From positions 1-64,000 of the forward strand of contig JAKSJP010000005.1 of NCBI GenBank assembly GCA_024398105.1: a stretch of DNA of 64,000 bases, read 5' to 3'. Position 1 is the stretch's first letter, and the number at the start of each line of letters is the position of its first letter. Under the pieces are notes generated by a model that did not search any database, was not told the origin of the DNA, and saw nothing but the letters and a program-made list of their open reading frames with translations. This document shows, piece after piece, positions 42,616 through 50,295 of the stretch. The DNA comes from Bacteroidales bacterium. GTDB lineage: Bacteria > Bacteroidota > Bacteroidia > Bacteroidales > UBA932. A program made the translations under genes and the position numbers.

Positions 42616-42646
42616 TTTTGAATGGCGCAAAAATACAGTATCTTTG
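42616..42646. promoter_or_regulatory. Overlapping divergent promoters
   Basis: TATTTTTG on the minus strand (42628-42635) and TATCTTTG on the plus strand (42639-42646) are 3 bp apart. A plus-strand -33 TTTTG lies at 42616-42620 with an 18-bp spacer. The two promoters should exclude one another. Confidence 0.5.
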
Positions 42647-42662
42647 GTAAAAATCGGACTAT

Positions 42663-43193
42663 ATGAAAAAGATTATCTGCATAATGGCCATGGTTTTCGG
42701 CCTGGCTTTCTGTCTTAGCGCACAGAACGCACCGAAGGAAGACCTCGATTCGCAGTACGCCGTCAATCTCCTCAGGAAAGGGGAGACCGCACCTGACTTC
42801 GCCATCCCTTCTCCTGACGGGAAGATCGTCAGGTTGAGCGACTACAGGGGGAAGTACGTGGTGATAGACTTCTGGGCATCATGGTGCCGTGACTGCCGCG
42901 CCGACATCCCGACCATCAAGGCCGCTGCCGAGAAGTTCGGCAAGAAGGGCGTTGTGTTCATCGGAATCTCCTTCGACGAGGACAAGGAGGCCTGGACGCA
43001 GACGATCGAGAAATATGGACTTGACTATGTCCATGCCAGCGAGCTGAAGAAGTGGAAGACCACCGACGTCTCTCCGAAGTACAGGCTCGACTGGATTCCT
43101 ACCATGTACGTGATCGACCCGAAGGGCAAGGTGGTCCTTGCGACCGTCGAGTCTGAGAAGATGGTAAAGACCCTCGAGTCACTTGTGAAATAG
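42663..43193 (+). CDS. TlpA-like thioredoxin (exported)
   Basis: This 176-aa protein has a signal peptide (MKKIICIMAMVFGLAFCLSA). The AhpC/TSA-TlpA fold begins GETAPDFAIPSPDGKIVRLS. The redox motif is WASWCRDCRADIP, with a CRDC active site. The cis-Pro region DWIPTMYVIDPKGKVV is intact. It should reduce disulfides or donate electrons in the periplasm. It is divergent from the MBL hydrolase with overlapping promoters. Confidence 0.87.
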   Translation: MKKIICIMAMVFGLAFCLSAQNAPKEDLDSQYAVNLLRKGETAPDFAIPSPDGKIVRLSDYRGKYVVIDFWASWCRDCRADIPTIKAAAEKFGKKGVVFIGISFDEDKEAWTQTIEKYGLDYVHASELKKWKTTDVSPKYRLDWIPTMYVIDPKGKVVLATVESEKMVKTLESLVK

Positions 43194-43222
43194 GCCGTGC
43201 CGGAGGGGCCTGAAAGGCGGTC

Positions 43223-44128
43223 CTACTGCTTTCCCTGACGGTACTCGCGCGGAGATACTCCGAGACGCTTCTTGACGAACTTTCCGAATGAGGAGATCGT
43301 CGGGAAGCGGAATTCGTTTGCCAGCTCCTTGATCGACTTGCCGGAGTATTTGAGTTCATGGGCGATCCCGTCCGTGGTGTAGCCGAGTATCCACTCGAGG
43401 GCAGGCTTCCCGCTGAGCGCCTTGGTCACGGATGAGAGGTATTTCGGAGTGATGCAGAGCTCCTGCGCATAGTAGTTGACGGAGCGTTCCTTGCCTCCGT
43501 TCATCGCTACGAGCTCGATGAACTTCTTGAAGATGGTGTTGCCCTGGTTGCCTTCCTCCGCCTTCCTTTCAGGGGCTATCTCCCTGTTCATCACTACGCA
43601 GAGCTCATAGAAGATAGCCTCCATGAGCGAGTGCATGATCTCGCGGTAGTAGTATGTCTTGTCGGTCTGGAGCTTCTTCCTCACGACCAGGAAGTATCCG
43701 GCGGTGATGTCCAGGTCGATGTCCAGGAGGTGGAACACCGGATGCCTCGTGGCATAGAGAAGGAGCGACCATATCTCCATTCCGGAGCATACGGTCTTGA
43801 GGAACTTCTGGTAGGAGAGCGCGAAGATGACGGCCTTGAAGTCAGGCGAGCTGACGATGTTGTCGAGATATACTCCCGGAGGGCAGATCAGCATGTCCTT
43901 CTCCTTGACGGTGATCGGGGTCCCGTTGTGGTCAAGATGGAGGATTCCATGCTCGCAGATGACGATCAGGACCATCTCCGTCTCGAATGATCCCTGGGTC
44001 GAGAGAGTGCCCATGTTGTCGAGGATGAGGATGTCTCCGTCACTGTAGTTTGTCCTTTCGTAGTTGCTCAGATATTTCATACCCATCCTCTGGGTAGACT
44101 CTCTTTGTTCCATATTTCTCATGTTCAT
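43223..44128 (-). CDS. AraC family transcriptional regulator
   Basis: The protein is 301 aa. The N-terminal half is a cupin-like sensor. The last 100 residues hold two helix-turn-helix units (VNYYAQELCITPKYLSSVTK, then IKELANEFRFPTISSFGKFV) and end in LGVSPREYRQ, the AraC signature. The target is unknown; the divergent acyl-CoA synthetase gene is the closest candidate. A TATTTTTG box (44133-44140) ends 4 nt before the first ATG, so the mRNA may be leaderless, or translation may start at a later Met such as MEQRES. Confidence 0.87.
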   Translation of the reverse strand: MNMRNMEQRESTQRMGMKYLSNYERTNYSDGDILILDNMGTLSTQGSFETEMVLIVICEHGILHLDHNGTPITVKEKDMLICPPGVYLDNIVSSPDFKAVIFALSYQKFLKTVCSGMEIWSLLLYATRHPVFHLLDIDLDITAGYFLVVRKKLQTDKTYYYREIMHSLMEAIFYELCVVMNREIAPERKAEEGNQGNTIFKKFIELVAMNGGKERSVNYYAQELCITPKYLSSVTKALSGKPALEWILGYTTDGIAHELKYSGKSIKELANEFRFPTISSFGKFVKKRLGVSPREYRQGKQ

Positions 44129-44132
44129 ACGG

Positions 44133-44211
44133 CAAAAATAGATAAAAGAACCTTAATAGTGTCCTAAATTACTTGCCAAAGAATGTAAAACGGAAAAATG
44201 GTCTAATTTTG
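44133..44211. promoter_or_regulatory. Divergent -7 boxes between araC-type gene and acyl-CoA synthetase
   Basis: TATTTTTG on the minus strand (44133-44140) faces the AraC gene. TAATTTTG on the plus strand (44204-44211) lies 29 bp before the synthetase ATG. No normally spaced -33 TTG was seen for either. Confidence 0.45.
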
Positions 44212-44240
44212 TGGCTGAAATTATTACTAAATTGACAATA

Positions 44241-45902
44241 ATGGCAGAATTTCAGTCTGTAAACAAGATATTCGAGGAGAGTTTCAGGAACAACTGGGAC
44301 CGTCCCGCTCTTTCCAACTATCAGGGCGTCGACCTCTCATACAGCGAGGTGGCGACAAGGATCGCCAAGCTCCACATCGCATTCGAGAAGTGCGGTCTCC
44401 AGAAAGGAGACAAGGTGGCGCTCTGCTCAAAGAACCAGGCCAACTGGGGCGTATGCTTCCTCGCGGCCCTCACCTATGGTGCAGTCCCTGTGCCGATCCT
44501 CCATGAGTTCAAGTCGGGCAATATCCATTATCTCGTGAACCACTCCGAGGCGAAGGTCCTCTTCGTGGACGACGTCACATGGGAAGGCCTCGAGATCGCG
44601 GAGATGCCTGAGGTCCAGGTCGTAGTGCTCATCAACAACCTCAAGTTCATCTATGCGAGGACGGAGGAGCAGGCGTATGTGAGGAAGCATCTCAACGAGT
44701 TCTTCGGCCAGAAGTATCCTGAGAACTTCGGTCCCGAGGACCTCGACTACTATGTCGATTCTGCCGACGAGCTCGCCGTCATCAACTATACATCCGGGAC
44801 GTCAGGCTTCTCGAAGGGTGTGATGATCCCATACAGGGCCATCTGGTCTAACATGTACTTCGCCAAGCACACCGCTCTTCCTGAGCTCGGAAACCAGACG
44901 AGGGTGGTGTCGATGCTTCCGCTCGCGCACATGTACGGAATGATGTTCGAGTTCCTCTACGAGATGTCCATCGGCGCGCACGTCCATTTCCTTACCAGGG
45001 TGCCTAGTCCTAAGGTGATCATGCAGGCCCTCGCCGAGATCAAGCCTCACGCCATCATCGCCGTGCCTCTCATCATCGAGAAGGTCTACAAGTCCAAGCT
45101 CAAGCCGGTCATCGACCGTAACAAGCTGTTCTTCAAGATACCGGGACTCGACAGCTTCATCAGCAACAAGATCTGCACTGAGCTCGTGACGGCCTTCGGC
45201 GGCGAATTCATCGAGGTCATCATCGGAGGTGCCGCCTTCAATCCTGAGGTAGAGGCGTTCTTCAAGAAGATCGGCTTCCCTTTCACCGTCGGCTATGGAA
45301 TGACCGAGTGCGCTCCTATCATCGCATACGCGCGTCACGAGAGGGCGAAGCTCTTCTCATGCGGCCAGATCGTCCCTAACATGGAGATCCGCATCGACTC
45401 AAGCGACCCGAGGAACATCCCTGGAGAGGTCCAGGTCCATGGTGCCAACGTGTTCCTTGGCTACTACAAGAATCCTCAGGCTACGGCAGACGCCATGACC
45501 GACGACGGATGGCTCCGTACCGGTGACATGGGTATAATTGACGAGGACGGATTCCTCTTCCTCAAGGGAAGGTCCAAGTGTATGATCCTCGGCCCTTCGG
45601 GCCAGAACATCTATCCGGAGGAGATCGAGGCGCAGATCAACAACGTCCAGTACGTGGTCGACTCTCTCGTCATCGAGGATGAGGGCGGCCTCAAGGCGCT
45701 GATCTATCCTGACTATCCTCAGGGTGCCCTTGACAAGCTCAGCAAGGCGGACGTCGAGGCGCGCATCAGACAGGCCATCCCTGAGATCAACAAGGAACAG
45801 CCTAACTACTCCCGCATCAAGGGTGTGGAATTCATGCCTGAGGATTTCGAGCGCACCCCTAAGCGCAGCATCAAGCGCTACCTCTACCAGAGAAGCAAGT
45901 AG
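44241..45902 (+). CDS. AMP-binding acyl-CoA synthetase
   Basis: This 553-aa enzyme is of the ANL superfamily. The phosphate-binding loop is INYTSGTSGFSKGV. The adenine site is VGYGMTECAPII, the ribose/hinge motif is DGWLRTGDMGIID, and the C-terminal Lys region is PSGQNIYPEEIE. The N-terminus SVNKIFEESFRNNWDRPALS and overall length fit long-chain or general fatty acyl-CoA ligases. The start at ATG 44241 is preferred because an upstream in-frame ATG-like start lies inside the promoter box. It would supply acyl-CoA, possibly for the BAHD-like acyltransferase 3.2 kb downstream. Confidence 0.88.
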   Translation: MAEFQSVNKIFEESFRNNWDRPALSNYQGVDLSYSEVATRIAKLHIAFEKCGLQKGDKVALCSKNQANWGVCFLAALTYGAVPVPILHEFKSGNIHYLVNHSEAKVLFVDDVTWEGLEIAEMPEVQVVVLINNLKFIYARTEEQAYVRKHLNEFFGQKYPENFGPEDLDYYVDSADELAVINYTSGTSGFSKGVMIPYRAIWSNMYFAKHTALPELGNQTRVVSMLPLAHMYGMMFEFLYEMSIGAHVHFLTRVPSPKVIMQALAEIKPHAIIAVPLIIEKVYKSKLKPVIDRNKLFFKIPGLDSFISNKICTELVTAFGGEFIEVIIGGAAFNPEVEAFFKKIGFPFTVGYGMTECAPIIAYARHERAKLFSCGQIVPNMEIRIDSSDPRNIPGEVQVHGANVFLGYYKNPQATADAMTDDGWLRTGDMGIIDEDGFLFLKGRSKCMILGPSGQNIYPEEIEAQINNVQYVVDSLVIEDEGGLKALIYPDYPQGALDKLSKADVEARIRQAIPEINKEQPNYSRIKGVEFMPEDFERTPKRSIKRYLYQRSK

Positions 45903-45939
45903 GGGAGGAGATCGACCCTTTCCTTGTGGCCGTAGAGTC

Positions 45940-46533
45940 TTAATAAGGCATTTTCAGTCGTCTGGGCCTAATGTCCTCGACCTCTCTGCCGGACTTCATG
46001 ATTGTAATTATTCCGCTGAAATGATAAGACAGGGTCCTGCTGACGATTTCCTCCGGGAAATCCTCGGGATGTTTCACGCAAAGAGCGGCGATGCCGCAGG
46101 CAACCGGCCACATCTGTCTGAAGAGAAAATCAGCCTGGTCTTCTGTGAGTCCATAGCTCTGCCCGGAATGGGTAAGGCACTCCCTTGCGATCTTCTCCGC
46201 GATCTCCGGTCGGGCTCGCTTGCCCAGAAACAGCATCTGGAATAGATTAGACTCATTCTTGGCGTATGAGACAAGTCTCATCCCGAATTCCTTGAATGCA
46301 GGGAAAAAGTCGGTTACGCCTTCCATGTGGTCGATGAATGACTGCTCTGCAGCGGCCCATATCGCATCCATCACCTCGTTCATGTCCTTGAACATGGTGA
46401 ACATCGGGCTGGAGGATGTTCCGAGCTCCTTACCCAGGGCCCTGGCGCTGACGGCATCATATCCATCGGTTCTCACTATCCTGAGTCCGGCGGCTACTAT
46501 ATCTTCCTTTGAAAAGCGCGGTTGTCTAGGCAT
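45940..46533 (-). CDS. TetR/AcrR family regulator
   Basis: This 197-aa protein has an N-terminal TetR helix-turn-helix (FSKEDIVAAGLRIVRTDGYD, SARALGKELGTSSSPMFTMF). The rest is a helical ligand domain with DFFPAFKEFGMRLVSYAKNE. It is convergent with the acyl-CoA synthetase and divergent from the receptor-acyltransferase operon. Two TGTTA-N2-TAACA palindromes lie between its promoter and the receptor promoter, so it is probably autoregulated and represses that operon. The effector could be an acyl-CoA or the imported compound. Confidence 0.87.
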   Translation of the reverse strand: MPRQPRFSKEDIVAAGLRIVRTDGYDAVSARALGKELGTSSSPMFTMFKDMNEVMDAIWAAAEQSFIDHMEGVTDFFPAFKEFGMRLVSYAKNESNLFQMLFLGKRARPEIAEKIARECLTHSGQSYGLTEDQADFLFRQMWPVACGIAALCVKHPEDFPEEIVSRTLSYHFSGIITIMKSGREVEDIRPRRLKMPY

Positions 46534-46544
46534 AATCCAAACAG

Positions 46545-46611
46545 ATGTTATATAACATGGTGCAAATATACGCTATTTTGCGAAATATAAAATAACGATT
46601 GTTAGATAACA
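46545..46611. promoter_or_regulatory. Paired TetR operators TGTTA-N2-TAACA
   Basis: ATGTTATATAACAT (46545-46558, perfect 14-bp palindrome) and TGTTAGATAACA (46600-46611) share TGTTA-N2-TAACA. Their centres are 54 bp apart, about five helical turns. The TetR gene's TATATTTG box (46563-46570) sits between them. Confidence 0.68.
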
Positions 46612-46615
46612 GATG

Positions 46616-46644
46616 TTGTTTTATTAAAAAATTGTCTATATTTG
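46616..46644 (+). promoter_or_regulatory. Promoter of the receptor-acyltransferase operon
   Basis: TTG (46616-46618), an 18-bp spacer and TATATTTG (46637-46644) match the Bacteroidota promoter. The -33 element lies 4 bp after the second TetR operator. Confidence 0.62.
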
Positions 46645-46696
46645 CACCCTGATTCAGGCATGCGGAGGATTCGCATGCTGTTAAACTATGTGAACT

Positions 46697-49054
46697 ATGA
46701 AAAATTTGAAAAGAAAGTTTGCGCTGGTTCTGGTGTCGGCATTGATGCCTGTAGCCGTCTTTGGCGCCGGTGATTGGAAAGGAAAGGTGATAGATGAGAA
46801 AGGTGAGCCTGTTGCATTTGCAAATGTGATCGTCCTTTCAAGAGCGGATTCGACAGTCGTCGCGGGTACGACCACGTCCGAGGATGGATCCTTCAACATC
46901 AGGACAGACGAAAAGGACCAGCTTGTGATGGTATCCATGATCGGATACAGGACCGAGTACCTGAATTCTTCGGACAATGTCACGATAAGGTTGCAGCCGG
47001 ATCAGGAATATCTCGATGGCGCTGTCGTGTCCGCCGTCCTCCCGAAGACAAGACTTACTGGAGAAGGACTGCAGACTTCGGTGAGGGGCTCCGTCCTGGA
47101 AGAGATCGGCACCGCCAACGATGTGCTGGCACGTACGCCTGGAATAATGAAGGGACAGGAAGGCCTGCAGGTCATCGGCAAGGGAACGCCTCTTGTTTAT
47201 GTCAACGGCAGGAAGGTGTCTGACATGACGGAACTCGACCGTCTGCAGAGCAGGGAGATCCAGAGCGTGGAGGTGATCACCAATCCTGGCGCGCAATACA
47301 GCGCGAGCGTACGCAGCGTAGTGCGCATACGTACAGTGAAACATCAGGGCGATGGAATTGGTTTCAGCGCGGGTGTGACGGACGATCAGTCTATCCACAA
47401 TGGATACAATGATCCTTCCGGGTACCTGAACGCAAACTACCGCCATGACGGACTGGACTTTTTCATCGGTGCGAATGCTCTGAAATTCACATCCCGTCAG
47501 GAGAGCGATATGTCGCAGGAGACATTCGGCTCTCCGAGCTTCAAGCAGGAGGGAACACTTGACTTCGTTCAGAAGATGACAGGGGCCGGAGCCAATGGTG
47601 GCCTTAACTGGCAGGTTTCCGACAATCATTCCCTCGGCTTCCGCATTGAGGCGGACATGAATCCAAGGATAGATATTCACCAGCTGATCGATGAGGATGT
47701 ATTCGTGGGAGGTGACAAGGTTGACCATCTCATCGCCGAAGGCAACCATGGCAATGATAAAATGCCTTTCGGAGTATCCGCAAACCTATACTATAATGGT
47801 CAGGTCGGCAAGATGGGAATAGACTTCAATGCCGATTATTATGGCAAGAAGACATCTCAGGATGCTCATACCATGGAAACTAGCATGATGGGTCAGAACG
47901 ATGACGTGAAATACCTTTCACACGGCGGTGACAGGATGTATGCTGCAAAGCTCGTGCTGTCATATCCGGTATGGAAAGGTATGTTTCAGGCTGGTACGGA
48001 AGAGGTGTTCTCCCGCAGGGATGATGATTACACCATCAACAGTGCCGCAGTGCCTTCGTCGGCGTCGAAGGTGAGCGAGGATAATATAGCCTTGTTTGCA
48101 TCATATGGATTCTATTTGCAGAAGGTAGGACAGTTCAGTGCCGGCTTGCGCTATGAGCATGTCAACTATGTCTATGACGACATCAAGGGCTCCGACGATC
48201 TGAACAGAAAGTATGACAATGTATTCCCGTCGATCTCCTATGCCGGTGCATTCGGTCCTGTGCAGATGCAGATGAGCTACAGTGCCAGGACTCACAGGCC
48301 GGATTTCCAGTCGCTCAGCAGTGCCGTACGATATCATAGCCGCTACATTTACCAGAGCGGTGACGCCAAGCTTCAGCCGCAGACCAATCATGACCTTGGC
48401 ATGAATGTCAACTGGAAATGGCTCACCATGGTAACGCAGTATTCACGCATAGACGACGCCATATCACAGTGGTCTGAGCTGTACAATGACAATGGTGTCG
48501 TCCTTGTTCATCCGACCAACCTGGACAGGCCGGTGAGGACGCTCGCATGGTTTATGAACGCATCACCTGCCGTAGGCATCTGGACTTTGAACTGGACTGC
48601 CGGAGTGCAGCAGCAATGGCTCAGGCTTGACATGCCTGATCCGCGCGAGATCACCAGCCGCAGGGAAGTGTCATTCAGCGACAAGCCGATGTTCATCGCA
48701 CAGCTTTTCAACACGCTCAGATTCAAGAAGGACTGGCAGATAGAGTTCGGAGGAGAGTTTCACAGCAAGGCATATTCACAGAATGCCATGATTACCAACA
48801 ATTACCTTGACGTCTCTGCCGCAATCCAGAAGTCTTTGCTCGATAACGCTCTCGTCCTCAGGCTTGAGGGTACTGATCTTGCCGGCCTTGGCAGGTATGA
48901 TGTAATGACGGACTGCGGCAGCCACGTCATCAGACAGACCAACAGGATGGACAACCAGAGGATCAGGTTCTCCGTCAGGTATAACTTCAATACCACACAG
49001 AGTAAGTATAAGGGTACCGGCGCCGGAACTGATGTGAAGAGCAGAATGAAATAA
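46697..49054 (+). CDS. TonB-dependent outer membrane receptor (non-SusC type)
   Basis: The protein is 785 aa with a signal peptide (MKNLKRKFALVLVSALMPVA). A CarboxypepD_reg domain follows (GKVIDEKGEPVAFANVIVLS). The plug lies at about 120-230 (GTANDVLARTPGIMKGQEGL; VYVNGRKV). The remainder is an OMP_b-brl_3-like barrel rich in aromatic strands. No SusD partner is present, so the ligand is probably not a polysaccharide. An mRNA hairpin with GCATGCG/CGCATGC arms (46658-46678) precedes the start. The gene is 32 bp before an acyltransferase and is likely controlled by the divergent TetR. Confidence 0.85.
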   Translation: MKNLKRKFALVLVSALMPVAVFGAGDWKGKVIDEKGEPVAFANVIVLSRADSTVVAGTTTSEDGSFNIRTDEKDQLVMVSMIGYRTEYLNSSDNVTIRLQPDQEYLDGAVVSAVLPKTRLTGEGLQTSVRGSVLEEIGTANDVLARTPGIMKGQEGLQVIGKGTPLVYVNGRKVSDMTELDRLQSREIQSVEVITNPGAQYSASVRSVVRIRTVKHQGDGIGFSAGVTDDQSIHNGYNDPSGYLNANYRHDGLDFFIGANALKFTSRQESDMSQETFGSPSFKQEGTLDFVQKMTGAGANGGLNWQVSDNHSLGFRIEADMNPRIDIHQLIDEDVFVGGDKVDHLIAEGNHGNDKMPFGVSANLYYNGQVGKMGIDFNADYYGKKTSQDAHTMETSMMGQNDDVKYLSHGGDRMYAAKLVLSYPVWKGMFQAGTEEVFSRRDDDYTINSAAVPSSASKVSEDNIALFASYGFYLQKVGQFSAGLRYEHVNYVYDDIKGSDDLNRKYDNVFPSISYAGAFGPVQMQMSYSARTHRPDFQSLSSAVRYHSRYIYQSGDAKLQPQTNHDLGMNVNWKWLTMVTQYSRIDDAISQWSELYNDNGVVLVHPTNLDRPVRTLAWFMNASPAVGIWTLNWTAGVQQQWLRLDMPDPREITSRREVSFSDKPMFIAQLFNTLRFKKDWQIEFGGEFHSKAYSQNAMITNNYLDVSAAIQKSLLDNALVLRLEGTDLAGLGRYDVMTDCGSHVIRQTNRMDNQRIRFSVRYNFNTTQSKYKGTGAGTDVKSRMK

Positions 49055-49086
49055 AGCCTCTTCCGCAGAGCGATAAAAGAAGAATT

Positions 49087-50256
49087 ATGAAAACTTGGAA
49101 ACTGACATCTTTTGACTTGTTCAGCCTTGGAATGACCATCAAGGGTGCGTGGACATACAAAGAACTGCCTGAAGCACAGAAGCTTCAGGCATCACTGGAT
49201 GCTGTGCTGCAGCCATATCCCCAGCTGCTGGGATTATATGATGAGAAATTGAAATCCGCAGTATGGAGCGGCCGTGAGGAACCGATAAGACTGGTTGAGC
49301 TTGACCGCAGGGGACACAGCGTATCTGAAGACATGTATGATCTCGTGCCGGAGTTCGATACCAAAGGTTTCAAAAGCGGCAGGTCCAGGGCCCTTGAAGC
49401 GTACAGGATTATGCTTGATGATGGTGCTGCGGTCGTGCTTCAGGGAGCGCACGCTTTGATGGACGGGGCATCTTTCTACAGAATCGCTGGCGACTGGGGG
49501 AAGCTGACAGCGGGAATCCCTGTGGAGGCGATGACCGTTGACCAGAGTCTCATACCGGACGCAGATGCTCTTACAGAAGAGGAGACGTTGGCCAGAGTCC
49601 AGGAACTAGGATGGAGAAGAATTGAATTCAAGTCATTGTTCAAGATGCTGTTCAATCTTGCGTCGATGAAACTGATAAAAGATACTTACGTCATAAACGT
49701 GAACCAGGATGAGATTTCCCGAATGCGGGAGGAGTCTGGTGCCGGAACCAATGCTGTCCTGTGCCGTTTTGCCGTAAGCAGGCTTTTGGAGAAACTTCCT
49801 TCAAAGAAGAGATTCACGCTGTTGGAGGTTGCCGATCTTCGTGGCAGAGCCTGTGGGGTCCCGGAAGGCTTCTGCGGCAATTTCTCTCAGCCGGTCATAA
49901 TTGGTGAATTCGACAGAGATGCCATAGCCGCTGACATACAGAAGGCCGCTATCTCCATATTGAGCGACAATGACGCACTCAGCGAAAACGTTCAGCTTTC
50001 AGTATGTTCGTCGCGGTACAGCCTGCCATATTTCATGTTTGATGCAGGCGATATGAACAGCCGTGACCCGAAACTGTTCTATGTCAACAACCAGCTCAAG
50101 TTCAAGGCATGTGAATTGGACTTCGGCACAGGAAAGCCTCTTAAGGCACAGCAGGCGATGCTGCCTGACATGATAAAGTTCTGGCAATCTGTACCAGACG
50201 GACCAGTGCAGATAATCTATGGAGGATTTGCGGCAAAGATAATGGTAAAGAACTGA
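49087..50256 (+). CDS. BAHD-like HxxxD acyltransferase
   Basis: This 389-aa protein carries both BAHD acyltransferase motifs at the expected spacing: the catalytic H122-A-L-M-D126-G in VVLQGAHALMDGASFYRI, and D345-F-G-T-G in CELDFGTGKPLK, the counterpart of DFGWG. BAHD enzymes transfer acyl groups from CoA thioesters to hydroxyl or amine groups of small molecules. They are best known from plants and fungi. Relatives with the HHxxxDG motif (condensation domains, WES/DGAT) lack the DFGWG element. No signal peptide is present, so it acts in the cytoplasm. It is coupled to a TonB receptor and sits near an acyl-CoA synthetase. A hairpin terminator follows. Confidence 0.72.
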   Translation: MKTWKLTSFDLFSLGMTIKGAWTYKELPEAQKLQASLDAVLQPYPQLLGLYDEKLKSAVWSGREEPIRLVELDRRGHSVSEDMYDLVPEFDTKGFKSGRSRALEAYRIMLDDGAAVVLQGAHALMDGASFYRIAGDWGKLTAGIPVEAMTVDQSLIPDADALTEEETLARVQELGWRRIEFKSLFKMLFNLASMKLIKDTYVINVNQDEISRMREESGAGTNAVLCRFAVSRLLEKLPSKKRFTLLEVADLRGRACGVPEGFCGNFSQPVIIGEFDRDAIAADIQKAAISILSDNDALSENVQLSVCSSRYSLPYFMFDAGDMNSRDPKLFYVNNQLKFKACELDFGTGKPLKAQQAMLPDMIKFWQSVPDGPVQIIYGGFAAKIMVKN

Positions 50257-50259
50257 TGT

Positions 50260-50294
50260 AAACCGGGCCGCTTGCTTCACATATGTCCGGTTTT
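50260..50294. terminator. Bidirectional terminator hairpin
   Basis: AAACCGG and CCGGTTT form a 7-bp stem with a 20-nt loop, followed by TTTCTT. It lies between two convergent genes. Confidence 0.55.
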
Positions 50295-50295
50295 C

